Below, one piece after another: positions 1 to 8,618 of a stretch of 64,000 nt of DNA. The notes beneath the pieces are model-generated. The model ran no database searches. It was not told where the DNA came from and was given only the letters and a program-made list of their open reading frames with translations. The position numbers and the translations under genes were made by a program. The stretch's first letter is position 1. Each line of letters begins with the position of its first letter. The stretch is from Nitrososphaeria archaeon (GTDB lineage Archaea > Thermoproteota > Nitrososphaeria > JACIWG01), in NCBI GenBank assembly GCA_026413865.1, contig JAOAKB010000002.1, positions 1-64,000 on the forward strand, in the 5' to 3' direction.

Positions 1-498
1 ACTTAAGACTACTATGACGAAAGTTCATACCTTTCAATTCTCTTTTTGAGATTCTCCCATCAATAGAGTATTTTGCTGATGTTCTTAACCATAATCTTTC
101 AATTCTCTTTTTGAGATTCCTCTAAACGCACTATGCACGCAACCCTCAAAATTACTTTCAATTCTCTTTTTGAGATTCTTATGTCAGAACAAATTTTAAT
201 TGGAAAAGAGATAAACTTTCAATTCTCTTTTTGAGATTCTGCTTGGACACCATCAAACACAACATCAAACTTCCTGAATATCTTTCAATTCTCTTTTTGA
301 GATTCAATTCTATGCTAATCGGTTGGTCAGCCATTCTAACGTAAACTCTTTCAATTCTCTTTTTGAGATTCTAATAGTCTTCAATGGAACATCCAAGCCA
401 TATTTTGTTTTACTTTCAATTCTCTTTTTGAGATTCTTATGTTAGACCAAAATGCACGTGGGCTCAAGAGAGAGCTTTCAATTCTCTTTTTGAGATTC
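1..498 (-). CRISPR. CRISPR array (leader-proximal end; continues beyond left edge)
   Basis: Eight identical 24-bp repeats CTTTCAATTCTCTTTTTGAGATTC at 31-54, 96-119, 155-178, 216-239, 282-305, 348-371, 413-436, 475-498, separated by 35-42 bp unique spacers. The reverse complement ends in ATTGAAAG, the typical crRNA 5' handle, so transcription is on the minus strand. Confidence 0.98.
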
Positions 499-625
499 CG
501 ACCCTATTTTATGGTTTTTTGGGCTTATAAACTTTATTTTTTAGGCTTTTTTAACAAGAATTTTCCGCTACCCTCCAACTTGCAAAAGGGTATATAAAGG
601 GTAGAAAAAAATTTAATGAAATATG
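499..625 (-). promoter_or_regulatory. CRISPR leader with candidate pre-crRNA promoter(s)
   Basis: AT-rich non-coding stretch between the last repeat and the CARF gene. On the minus strand there is a TATA-like TTTATAAG at 524-531 (predicted TSS near the leader/repeat junction) and a second TTTATATA at 591-598. Confidence 0.75.
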
Positions 626-1420
626 TTATATTTTTATGAGTAGTTTTTGTAGTGGTGTTAGTGCTTTTGCAAGTTTTTTTCCTTTTTCTTTTATGTATAT
701 TCTTTGTGTTCCCTCTTTTATTAAGCCCATTTGGTTTAATTTTCGTATTATATCGTATTCTAGCATAACGTCCTTTTTTTCTATATAATTTTCTTTGTCT
801 AGTATTCCTAGTATTTTGGCTAGTGTTGTTTTGGGGTATGGTAGTATTGGGATTTCGATTGCTGAATATGATGTTATGTTTGGGAACATTATTTTTTCGA
901 ATTTGTCTTTGTGTTTTTTGTAGTGTTCGCTTTTGTTTTCTGCTTCGAGTATGTCTTCTATTTCTTTTTTTATTCGCTCTAACTCTATGTTATATGTTCT
1001 TATGTCTTCTATTATAAAGTGCATTATTGTGTTTACTCCTACTAATTGTCCTAGGAGTGTTAGGAGAACGCTTTCTTCTTTTCTTCCTCCTGCTATACAT
1101 AAATGTATTATGTCTGTTTTATATTTTATTTTTTGGTCTACTAGAGCTTTACATGCTACATGTAGGAAACTGTACATTTTGTTTTCGTCATTGACATCTT
1201 CAAAATTTAAAAATGTTGGATGAACTCTTACACGAGGATATCTGTCTTTTAATGCTTCTATAACAAGATATACTCCTGCTTTCACAAATTTATGGGATGT
1301 TGCTATTAGAATGAGGTGATTCATTTTTTCATTTCTACATTCTTGAACATATTGGACGAATTCTGTTGCAACAGGGGGGCTGAAACCTATTGGAATTACG
1401 CCCACAACATTTTTTATCAT
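626..1420 (-). CDS. CARF-domain protein with C-terminal winged HTH (CRISPR-associated; Csx/ring-nuclease-like)
   Basis: 264 aa; N-terminal Rossmann-like GVIPIGFSPPVATEF..LILIATS and IHLCIAGGRKEESVLLTLLGQL; C-terminal wHTH-like segment; adjacent to the CRISPR leader. Confidence 0.65.
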   Translation of the reverse strand: MIKNVVGVIPIGFSPPVATEFVQYVQECRNEKMNHLILIATSHKFVKAGVYLVIEALKDRYPRVRVHPTFLNFEDVNDENKMYSFLHVACKALVDQKIKYKTDIIHLCIAGGRKEESVLLTLLGQLVGVNTIMHFIIEDIRTYNIELERIKKEIEDILEAENKSEHYKKHKDKFEKIMFPNITSYSAIEIPILPYPKTTLAKILGILDKENYIEKKDVMLEYDIIRKLNQMGLIKEGTQRIYIKEKGKKLAKALTPLQKLLIKI

Positions 1421-1509
1421 ACATCAAATTATTTTTAATTCAAGTAGATAAACTTTTGTAAGAAAGTAAATGATAAACTTTTAGCAAAATGTTATTTAAA
1501 GGATAATCT

Positions 1510-1756
1510 ATGAGATTTGTAAAGGTTAAGGCTAAAGTTTGGGACATCGAAAATCCTGATAATGTGTGGGATGATACTCTTAGGTGAAATTGGTGTAGAG
1601 ATATATGGCATTAGAGATACAGCAAAACCGGTCGTATTTTGGGAAGAAGATGTTTATATTTTGGGCACAGTTAATATGGAGCAGCTTGGACTAGTATCAG
1701 ACCCTATTCAAAAACGTCTAAAATCAGTTAAAGCATTTCTAATGAATAAAAATTGA
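1510..1756 (+). pseudogene. Degraded clan AA (retropepsin-like, AF_0612-type) aspartic protease
   Basis: MRFVKVKAKVWDIENPDNVWDDTLR* at 1510 followed in another frame by LLGEIGVEIYGIRD...EEDVYILGTVNMEQLGLVSDPIQKRLKSVKAFL. This matches the N- and C-terminal parts of the family; the central DTG region is missing. Confidence 0.55.
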
Positions 1757-1767
1757 AAATTGTATAA

Positions 1768-2565
1768 TTAAATAAATTGGATTGTTGTGAAATAATTGTT
1801 ATAGTAGTCTTCTAATGATTGATGAAAAATACTTTTTGAGGGCCCTCTTTTTATTGAGGCACTCATGTTATCGGCAACTAAAAGTATATTGAGTAATAAT
1901 AATGAAAATATTTTATTATTTTTGTTGTTCCATACATTTTTCCAAACATCTATTAATTCTTGTTCTACTTCTTTTCTTAAATTAGCTATGAAAAACTCTT
2001 TTTGGCTTAGTATATCTTTTTTTATACTTTCTAATGCCTTCTTAAATGGTGTTCGGTCTTCTGGCTCAAGAAAATTTTCTACATCTATTACAAGAAGATC
2101 AAACAGACTTGTATTTTTAATTAGATTATTTATGGATAATTCTCTAAGCGTTTCCTCTCTTTGGCGAATATTCATTGCATGATGATGAAATAAAATTGCA
2201 AATTTTATAGGATCAACTACATCTAATCCAAATATTTCATTAAAAAACCATAATCTTTTATTGTACGAATTAAATTTTTTAAATATGAAGGTGGATAAAA
2301 ATTCGTGACCTTTGAAAGATAAGTGTGTGTATATCTTATTTGGTTCTATTTGGTAAAAAACTTTACCTAAATCGTGGAACACTATGAGAGTCTTTGATAT
2401 CTGATAAAAATTTTTTACATTGGGAAACCTTTTTTGCAAATATGTGCCTAATTTTGATCTTTCTATATACTTTATAATGTTTAGAGCATTTTTAATATGC
2501 TCATGTAGAGATTCCTCTATTATGTTGCCATTATTTTTTGAGTAATATGCATAGATTTTGTCCAA
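1768..2565 (-). CDS. cas3'': CRISPR-associated HD nuclease Cas3''
   Basis: 265 aa; HEHIKNALN, FHDLGKVF (HD), FKGHEFLS, LFHHHAMN; directly downstream of the Cas3' helicase. Confidence 0.85.
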   Translation of the reverse strand: MDKIYAYYSKNNGNIIEESLHEHIKNALNIIKYIERSKLGTYLQKRFPNVKNFYQISKTLIVFHDLGKVFYQIEPNKIYTHLSFKGHEFLSTFIFKKFNSYNKRLWFFNEIFGLDVVDPIKFAILFHHHAMNIRQREETLRELSINNLIKNTSLFDLLVIDVENFLEPEDRTPFKKALESIKKDILSQKEFFIANLRKEVEQELIDVWKNVWNNKNNKIFSLLLLNILLVADNMSASIKRGPSKSIFHQSLEDYYNNYFTTIQFI

Positions 2566-2573
2566 AACTTATT

Positions 2574-4367
2574 TCACCTTAAAATTAAACCGTACTCACT
2601 ATCATATTCACCTTCAACAGTTAATGCTATTATCTGATTTTTTAGTATAAATTCGAATAACCTTTTAGAATTGTTTAATTTGTAAGTTTCTATAGGAATT
2701 AGTTTTAAATTTAAATTATCTGTTTCTTTTTCCTTTTCTATTTTTATAGCCCATTTAACTTTTAAGCTCTGTAATCGTTCTATAGAAATGGGCATAATAC
2801 TATTTATTAGGTTTCTAATTTTATCTTCATTTGATTGGTTGATTAAATTACATACAATATTTTCTGTAATTACTGAAACTTGCATTTCATCCCTTACAAA
2901 ACTACCTTCGATTTCCAAATATTTATCAAAAGATTTTTTTGATAGCGTTTCCAAATTCATAAAAATTTTTAGAAGATCTCTGATTCCTTCACCTATTATT
3001 TCAAAATCTGAAAATTGGTAGATATTATCTAAGAATTTTTGGTAACTTTCAGGATTATGGAAGCTTATTTTTGCACTTGTTGTAAACCATCTAAATTTAT
3101 ATGCTGAATCATGTTCACAATAACTTTTTAGTACTTGTAGAGTTCTATCTGTAAGACCATAATCATAAACTTTATACCTATTCTTATAACATATAGGACA
3201 ACCATTTTCATCAGCTTCGTACCAAATTAATACTTGTCCAAGATTTTCTTTATCATATCTTAGAAAACGTCCAAGTCTTTGAACAAGTGAATTAGCTGGT
3301 GCTATTTCAGTAATAAAAAAGTTTGAAGAAATGTCTATTCCAGCCTCTATTACCTGTGTCGAAACTATTACGTAATTATCGCTTTCTTTTAACATTTTAA
3401 ATTGCTCATGCTTACTAACACGGTCATTCTCATTAAATCTTGAATGCAAAAGTATAGTCTTTTCTATAATATTTTCATTATTAAGTCTTGTATAAAATGT
3501 TATAGCATCTTCAACTGTATTAAAAACGATGATGATTTTTGTAAAACCTTTTCTTACACCTTCCTTAACATATTCTATTATCTTGTCGAATTTTTCATTA
3601 ACATTCAATCCTATTAATGTAATCTCATATTTTTTATTTTTTCGCTCATTAATGAAATCATCATCACAAAATCTGTAATCCGTAAACCTTATTATCTCTA
3701 ACTTATCCTTTAATTTTATACCACTAAATGACAATCTATATTCTTCAAACTTTTTTAAGAGGGCTGAAGGTAATGTTGCTGACATAAGTATTAGCTTTTG
3801 ACCATTTTCTATAGCATGCTCTATAAGCAAAAATAAAAAATTCAACGATTTAGTGGAATCAGATAATAAATGAACTTCATCAAGAACTATATTTGAAAAT
3901 ATTATCGAAGAATATGAAAAAAGGTAGTGACCCAATGAACCAGAGGATGTGCCACTCCATAATTTTACTACCTTTTCAAAATCTTCTGGAGGAATACCGA
4001 AAAGTGTTAAGGAAAGTGTGTCAATTGTTGTTAGTGTTACTGGTTTAATTAGATATAATGAACCCATATTATGCATATACCTTTTTCCTAATAGTCCAGA
4101 TTGTGTAATAAGCTTATTGAACTTACTATATTGATCTTCTAGAAGTGTTCTAAGTGGAAAAACGATAATTGATTTCATCTCTTCATTAAGGGAATATAGT
4201 GATATTGTTTGAGAAATACTACTTTTTCCGTATCCAGTAGGTGCTTCTATTATGAAAACGTTTTTGTTAGACCATTCTTTTTCGAGTAGTGAAAGTACTT
4301 CTTCTATAAATTTTCTTGAGGACCAATTATTCTTTGCCAAAACATATTTGTAATATTCACATAACAT
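2574..4367 (-). CDS. cas3': CRISPR-associated helicase Cas3'
   Basis: 597 aa; Walker A APTGYGKSS, LDEVHLL, MSATLP, VIEAGIDIS, QRLGRFLRYD. Confidence 0.93.
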   Translation of the reverse strand: MLCEYYKYVLAKNNWSSRKFIEEVLSLLEKEWSNKNVFIIEAPTGYGKSSISQTISLYSLNEEMKSIIVFPLRTLLEDQYSKFNKLITQSGLLGKRYMHNMGSLYLIKPVTLTTIDTLSLTLFGIPPEDFEKVVKLWSGTSSGSLGHYLFSYSSIIFSNIVLDEVHLLSDSTKSLNFLFLLIEHAIENGQKLILMSATLPSALLKKFEEYRLSFSGIKLKDKLEIIRFTDYRFCDDDFINERKNKKYEITLIGLNVNEKFDKIIEYVKEGVRKGFTKIIIVFNTVEDAITFYTRLNNENIIEKTILLHSRFNENDRVSKHEQFKMLKESDNYVIVSTQVIEAGIDISSNFFITEIAPANSLVQRLGRFLRYDKENLGQVLIWYEADENGCPICYKNRYKVYDYGLTDRTLQVLKSYCEHDSAYKFRWFTTSAKISFHNPESYQKFLDNIYQFSDFEIIGEGIRDLLKIFMNLETLSKKSFDKYLEIEGSFVRDEMQVSVITENIVCNLINQSNEDKIRNLINSIMPISIERLQSLKVKWAIKIEKEKETDNLNLKLIPIETYKLNNSKRLFEFILKNQIIALTVEGEYDSEYGLILR

Positions 4368-4376
4368 GATCTTATT

Positions 4377-5555
4377 TCAATAAGGAAAATTTTTTAGCAA
4401 ACGTAAATATGGGCTTTCACCACGATCGTTCTTTGTCTTATCGTGAGCAATAAGGAGGTTTCTAACAAAAGTTAGAAAACCTTGAGTATCGCCAAAAGTG
4501 ATAAATTTATACAAATTTTGAATTGCAACAAGGATATTATCTGCTTCATCTTTTTTCTTTCTTAAATTAAAAGATGCAAGAGCTCTTCTTACATTAACAT
4601 CGTATAGAAATTTTTGAGCAGCTTCGAAAAAAGATTCATATCTTTCCCTAAAATAATCTTTAATTCTGTAATTATAGAGTGTATCTTTAAATATTGTTAA
4701 TGGTATTACTTCATATATTTTATAAGTTTGGCCTTCAGGACAAACTTTAAACATTATAGTTGAAAGTTTATCGAGGTTCTCTTTTTCTAAACTTTTTTGT
4801 ATTCCTGTGTTTAATATTAGCTCTAAAAGTAGAATTTCATTAAATTGTGAATATGATATTACATCTTTAACTAAATTTCTAATTGCATTTTTTACTTCAA
4901 TAAACTTGCCTAAAGATGTTTGGTCTTCCTTTAAAAGTAGGCTTAATATTTCATCAGGAGAAAAAAATAGAAAATAATATGTTGACATAGGTCCTTTTGA
5001 AGTCATAACATTAACTGTTGTAATATAAGAAGAATATATTCCTAATAATGAAATTAGAATCAGTTCTTTTGAAAAGTAGGAGGTTAATTGTTTAGTAGTA
5101 TATTGTAGGTCTATTGTTGTTAAACCAGTGTATCTGTCAAGCTTTAGAAGCTGTAGTGAAAGACCGTCTTTTTTATTATTCACATCAAATAATACAGTAG
5201 AACCTTTTACTTCCTGCTTTAGATTTATCACATTTTTTGAATCCAAATATATACTGTTTTCCTTTAATTTTCTAAAAAGATCATAGAGCACTTTCTTACT
5301 TATAACATTAGGAATGTTAAATTTCTTAAAGATTTCAGTGTTAATGTTATCATTTCCAGTTAAAACAACTCTAATATCTTCATAAACTTCAGGTTCAATA
5401 TTTTCAAAACAACCTTTAAGGAAAGAGTCATCAACAACAGCTTCTCTAGAATTAAATTGTATACCATATTTTGAAATAGAATAAAGTAGCCCTTCGTACA
5501 TAACCTCACTTAAAAATGTTGAATCGACTGGCAAACTTAAGTTTATTTTAACCAC
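4377..5555 (-). CDS. cas8a: Type I-A large subunit Cas8a candidate
   Basis: 392 aa; position between cas5 and cas3' in an otherwise canonical I-A operon; no unequivocal motif seen by eye. Confidence 0.65.
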   Translation of the reverse strand: MVKINLSLPVDSTFLSEVMYEGLLYSISKYGIQFNSREAVVDDSFLKGCFENIEPEVYEDIRVVLTGNDNINTEIFKKFNIPNVISKKVLYDLFRKLKENSIYLDSKNVINLKQEVKGSTVLFDVNNKKDGLSLQLLKLDRYTGLTTIDLQYTTKQLTSYFSKELILISLLGIYSSYITTVNVMTSKGPMSTYYFLFFSPDEILSLLLKEDQTSLGKFIEVKNAIRNLVKDVISYSQFNEILLLELILNTGIQKSLEKENLDKLSTIMFKVCPEGQTYKIYEVIPLTIFKDTLYNYRIKDYFRERYESFFEAAQKFLYDVNVRRALASFNLRKKKDEADNILVAIQNLYKFITFGDTQGFLTFVRNLLIAHDKTKNDRGESPYLRLLKNFPY

Positions 5556-6363
5556 ATCCTATCACCTTTTCCTCTTCAAATTTATAGCAAACACAACCTT
5601 TTTCTAAACCAACACAATATTTTGGATCAGTTAGGTAACTTATCCTTATTGGGATCATGTATTCAACAAAATTTTCACCAAAACCGTAATCTTTTACTGG
5701 AACATATAATTTTATTTTAAAAGGATCTACATAGTTTTCGACATCCCATCTTTTATAAATTTCATTTATTAACTTAACACCCAACCTTGGAAAACTATAA
5801 TTTGTATCTATTTCGCCTTTAATAATTTCTAAGTCTAATAATTCTTTTACACTAATAGTTGAGACGATACTTTCTTTTGAGCCTATTCGATGAATTTTCC
5901 AGAAAATATCTTCATTAAGCTTAATTTGCGTATTATTAACGAAAATACTATTGTTTTTAAAAACTAAGAAAAGTCTAAGAGTTGGAGGATTGTTATCAAA
6001 AACCGAAAATATTGTTTTACCTATAGCAGGAGAATCAAATGATCCCTTGAGCCTTTTTGGGTCAGGATATAGTTCACCACCAGTCACCTTCAAAGAAATT
6101 ATTCGGTTTAAATCCTCGTACTTAATAGGTATACAGTTAATAGGCCTAATTCCTATCGCAAGCAAATTTTCTGAAAGCTTTGTTATAATTTCTTTTCCTT
6201 TAAATTCTCCAATATTATGTTCTTTTGCAGCCGATTCTGCAATTGCGCCCAATATTGTAGTTGGTGGTGGATAATAAAAAGAGGGAGATGTTTTAGATAA
6301 GCCTACGATTTTTGATTGAAATCCCCATGCGAATTCAATGTCAAAAATGTATCCTATAGGCAT
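5548..6363 (-). CDS. cas5a: Cas5a (type I-A RAMP)
   Basis: 271 aa; FAWGFQSKIVGLSKTSPSFYYPPPTTILGAIAES is the Cas5 N-terminal signature; operon context. Confidence 0.88.
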   Translation of the reverse strand: MPIGYIFDIEFAWGFQSKIVGLSKTSPSFYYPPPTTILGAIAESAAKEHNIGEFKGKEIITKLSENLLAIGIRPINCIPIKYEDLNRIISLKVTGGELYPDPKRLKGSFDSPAIGKTIFSVFDNNPPTLRLFLVFKNNSIFVNNTQIKLNEDIFWKIHRIGSKESIVSTISVKELLDLEIIKGEIDTNYSFPRLGVKLINEIYKRWDVENYVDPFKIKLYVPVKDYGFGENFVEYMIPIRISYLTDPKYCVGLEKGCVCYKFEEEKVIGCG

Positions 6364-6372
6364 AGTAGCTCA

Positions 6373-7335
6373 TTAAGCTTGAATTCTTTGCATCCCTTTT
6401 TCTATTGCATTTATTATAGCTTCTTCTATATTATTTTCTTCTGCACGTCCAACAAATACTTCAGTATTATAGTTAATCTTCTCTTTTTTCTTTAGAGTAT
6501 TTTCAATATATTTGTTTGTAAACGGACTGCTCGCCGTCCACGTCTTATCCGATATACTTATTACAATTGAATTCCATTCTCCTTGTGGCAAAAATCTAGT
6601 TTTCTTTGCACCGAAAGGCTGTTCTAAAAGGAATACTTTCAAAGTATCTAAAACTGTTTCAAGCCTCCTTTGCCTTTCTCCTGTTTCGAAAACATCTTTT
6701 CCAGCATTGTCATATTGGAAAGTTAGTCTTCCTATGTACTTAGTATCGATATCCATACTAAAGGTATATAGAGCTGAAGAAAGTTCTACATAATATATCA
6801 TTTGACCTTGCTCAGCAACAAATGATGTTCCAAGTGCATATCTTGAGTGAAGTTGAGGGTCTACAACAACATGTTCTAATGCGTCTTTAACAGGAATCAT
6901 GTACCCAACATAGAAGTTTGACGTTCTTTTCACATTTTCTGCTTCAGCATACATGAATCCACCTACATCTTCTACGAAGCAATTCTTTACAATGAACTCT
7001 TCAATATTTGTTTGTGGAGGGTTGACGAATGCTTCATTTATAACCTTGTTATTTGTACTTTTTAAGAAAATGCCTTTACTACATAATTTACAGACTGCAA
7101 TTGATCTTTTCTCAGCCTCCTCCGCTAATGTTTTTTGGAAACCGTGTGCGATACTTTCTCCTGATACTGCTGGAACAAAATATGTTACAAATCCATTTTC
7201 TTCTGGCACTAATACTGGAACTTTTCTGTGCTTGACATAATTTCCAACAGATTCGGTCATGTTTAATGCTTCAACGTTTAAAAGAAGCCTTCCTCTTATT
7301 GATATGAATATGTCTTTCATAATCCTATCCCTCAC
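6373..7335 (-). CDS. cas7: Cas7 / Csa2 backbone subunit
   Basis: 320 aa; ISIRGRLLLNVEALNMTESVGNYVKHRKVPVL, VPAVSGESIAHGFQKTLAE; Csa2/DevR family. Confidence 0.93.
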   Translation of the reverse strand: MRDRIMKDIFISIRGRLLLNVEALNMTESVGNYVKHRKVPVLVPEENGFVTYFVPAVSGESIAHGFQKTLAEEAEKRSIAVCKLCSKGIFLKSTNNKVINEAFVNPPQTNIEEFIVKNCFVEDVGGFMYAEAENVKRTSNFYVGYMIPVKDALEHVVVDPQLHSRYALGTSFVAEQGQMIYYVELSSALYTFSMDIDTKYIGRLTFQYDNAGKDVFETGERQRRLETVLDTLKVFLLEQPFGAKKTRFLPQGEWNSIVISISDKTWTASSPFTNKYIENTLKKKEKINYNTEVFVGRAEENNIEEAIINAIEKGMQRIQA

Positions 7336-7672
7336 TTTTTGGAGCTAATTTTAATCTTGCCGCCATTGTTAAAGCTTTAGCCCCAATTAATGACACAATT
7401 TCCTTTAACTCTTTTCGATCACTTATTTTAGATATGAATGTTATTTGCTCTTCTAGTCCTTTAAAATATAAGTTGCCAATTTCCTCTTTAGCCTTTGGAT
7501 TATCAAATTTTTCTTTTGCCATAAGTGAATTAAAGTCTCTTAGTGCTTCACGTATGTGGAAAATTGCAAGTTCTTTTGAAGGAGCATTCCCAAGCTTGTC
7601 CACATATGTATAATTATTTTGTTCTGCTATAAGTATTGCAAGTACACGCGCTAATTCATCAACTTCTGGCAT
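7325..7672 (-). CDS. csa5: Small subunit Csa5 / Cas11a
   Basis: 115 aa helical protein at the first position of the I-A operon; LAILIAEQNNYTYVDKLGNAPSKELAIFHIREALRDF. Confidence 0.8.
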   Translation of the reverse strand: MPEVDELARVLAILIAEQNNYTYVDKLGNAPSKELAIFHIREALRDFNSLMAKEKFDNPKAKEEIGNLYFKGLEEQITFISKISDRKELKEIVSLIGAKALTMAARLKLAPKSEG

Positions 7673-7693
7673 GCTTTAAGATTCTTTAAAAGA

Positions 7694-7770
7694 ATATTTA
7701 AATGTTTCTTTTTATTGAAATTAGTTTAATTTTTTTGTTATTGTTTCTTTTTTTAGAAACATTTAAATAT
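7694..7770. promoter_or_regulatory. Divergent csa5/csa3 promoter with a 16-bp perfect inverted repeat
   Basis: ATATTTAAATGTTTCT (7694-7709) and AGAAACATTTAAATAT (7755-7770); each arm carries a TATA-like TTTAAAT about 25-28 bp from a start codon. Confidence 0.75.
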
Positions 7771-7792
7771 ACTGTTTAGAGGAACAAACGTC

Positions 7793-8413
7793 ATGATATT
7801 TGTTATAACTTTGGGTTTTGATGAAAAGTTTGCTTTGAGGTCTGTGGCGAGGAGGGGGTTGAAGGGTGACGATGAAGTTTGGGTTATTTTGCCTAAGCCT
7901 GTTGACGAGAGGGCTGAGAGGGCTTATATGCATTTTAATGAAATTTTGTTTAAGATGTTTCAGAATCTTAAAATATTTCGTTTTGAAGTTGATTGTAGAA
8001 ATTTTTTAGATAGCTTACTTGAATTATTAAATATTTTTAATAAAAATAGGGATGAAAGATTTGTTTTTTGTTTAAGTGGTGGTTTTAGAGCTCTTATTTT
8101 GGAGGTTTTGTTGGCTGCTAATTTTTTGAATCTTGATGGTGATGTTGAAGTTGAGTTTGAGGATTCGTCGTCTGTCGTTTCTTTTCCTTTGAAGTGGTGT
8201 AGGAATATTGTTTTGGATGATATTGAAAAGAAGGTTTTAGCTGGTGTTAGGGATGGTGTTGGTACTGTTTCTGGTCTTGTTAGGGCTACTGGTTTGAGTA
8301 AGGTTACTGTCTGGAGGAAGGTTAGGGGTCTTGAATTGAGGGGTTTTTTGGAGCGTAGGGGTAGGGTTTATGCTCTTACTGGGCTTGGTTTGATTGCCTT
8401 ATCTGTTGGTTAG
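7793..8413 (+). CDS. csa3: Csa3-type CARF-HTH transcriptional regulator
   Basis: 206 aa; FVITLGFDEKFALRSVARRGLKGDDEVWVI, FCLSGGFRALILEVLLA, C-terminal HTH TVSGLVRATGLSKVTVWRKVRGLELRGFL; divergent from the cas operon. Confidence 0.9.
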   Translation: MIFVITLGFDEKFALRSVARRGLKGDDEVWVILPKPVDERAERAYMHFNEILFKMFQNLKIFRFEVDCRNFLDSLLELLNIFNKNRDERFVFCLSGGFRALILEVLLAANFLNLDGDVEVEFEDSSSVVSFPLKWCRNIVLDDIEKKVLAGVRDGVGTVSGLVRATGLSKVTVWRKVRGLELRGFLERRGRVYALTGLGLIALSVG

Positions 8414-8566
8414 AAAAGAATTCAGGCTTGTAGTTGACTATTGTATTTTTTAAATTTTAATATAGTTTTTGGATTTATTTTAGGTTCATAATTTTTTTAT
8501 ATTTTTAATAATTTAATTGTGGTTGCAGAGTATAAATAAAAATGGAATAATTTAATGTATGATATA

Positions 8567-8609
8567 TTTTGTGTCATGTATGACACAAAAATTTATAAAT
8601 TTGTGTCAT
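8567..8609. promoter_or_regulatory. Palindromic operator plus TATA box of the AAA ATPase gene
   Basis: Perfect 11-bp arms TTTTGTGTCAT-GT-ATGACACAAAA (8567-8590), TATA-like ATTTATAAAT (8591-8600), third half-site GTGTCAT (8603-8609). Confidence 0.8.
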
Positions 8610-8618
8610 ATACATACC

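Noticed and set aside
31-498. Spacer self-targeting within the window
   Set aside because: Compared spacers by eye with the rest of the window and saw no convincing match; a full genome search was not possible.
823-1223. Plus-strand ORFs (64 and 96 aa) over the CARF gene
   Set aside because: Antisense to a well-supported CARF-wHTH gene; low-complexity hydrophobic translation from T-rich DNA.
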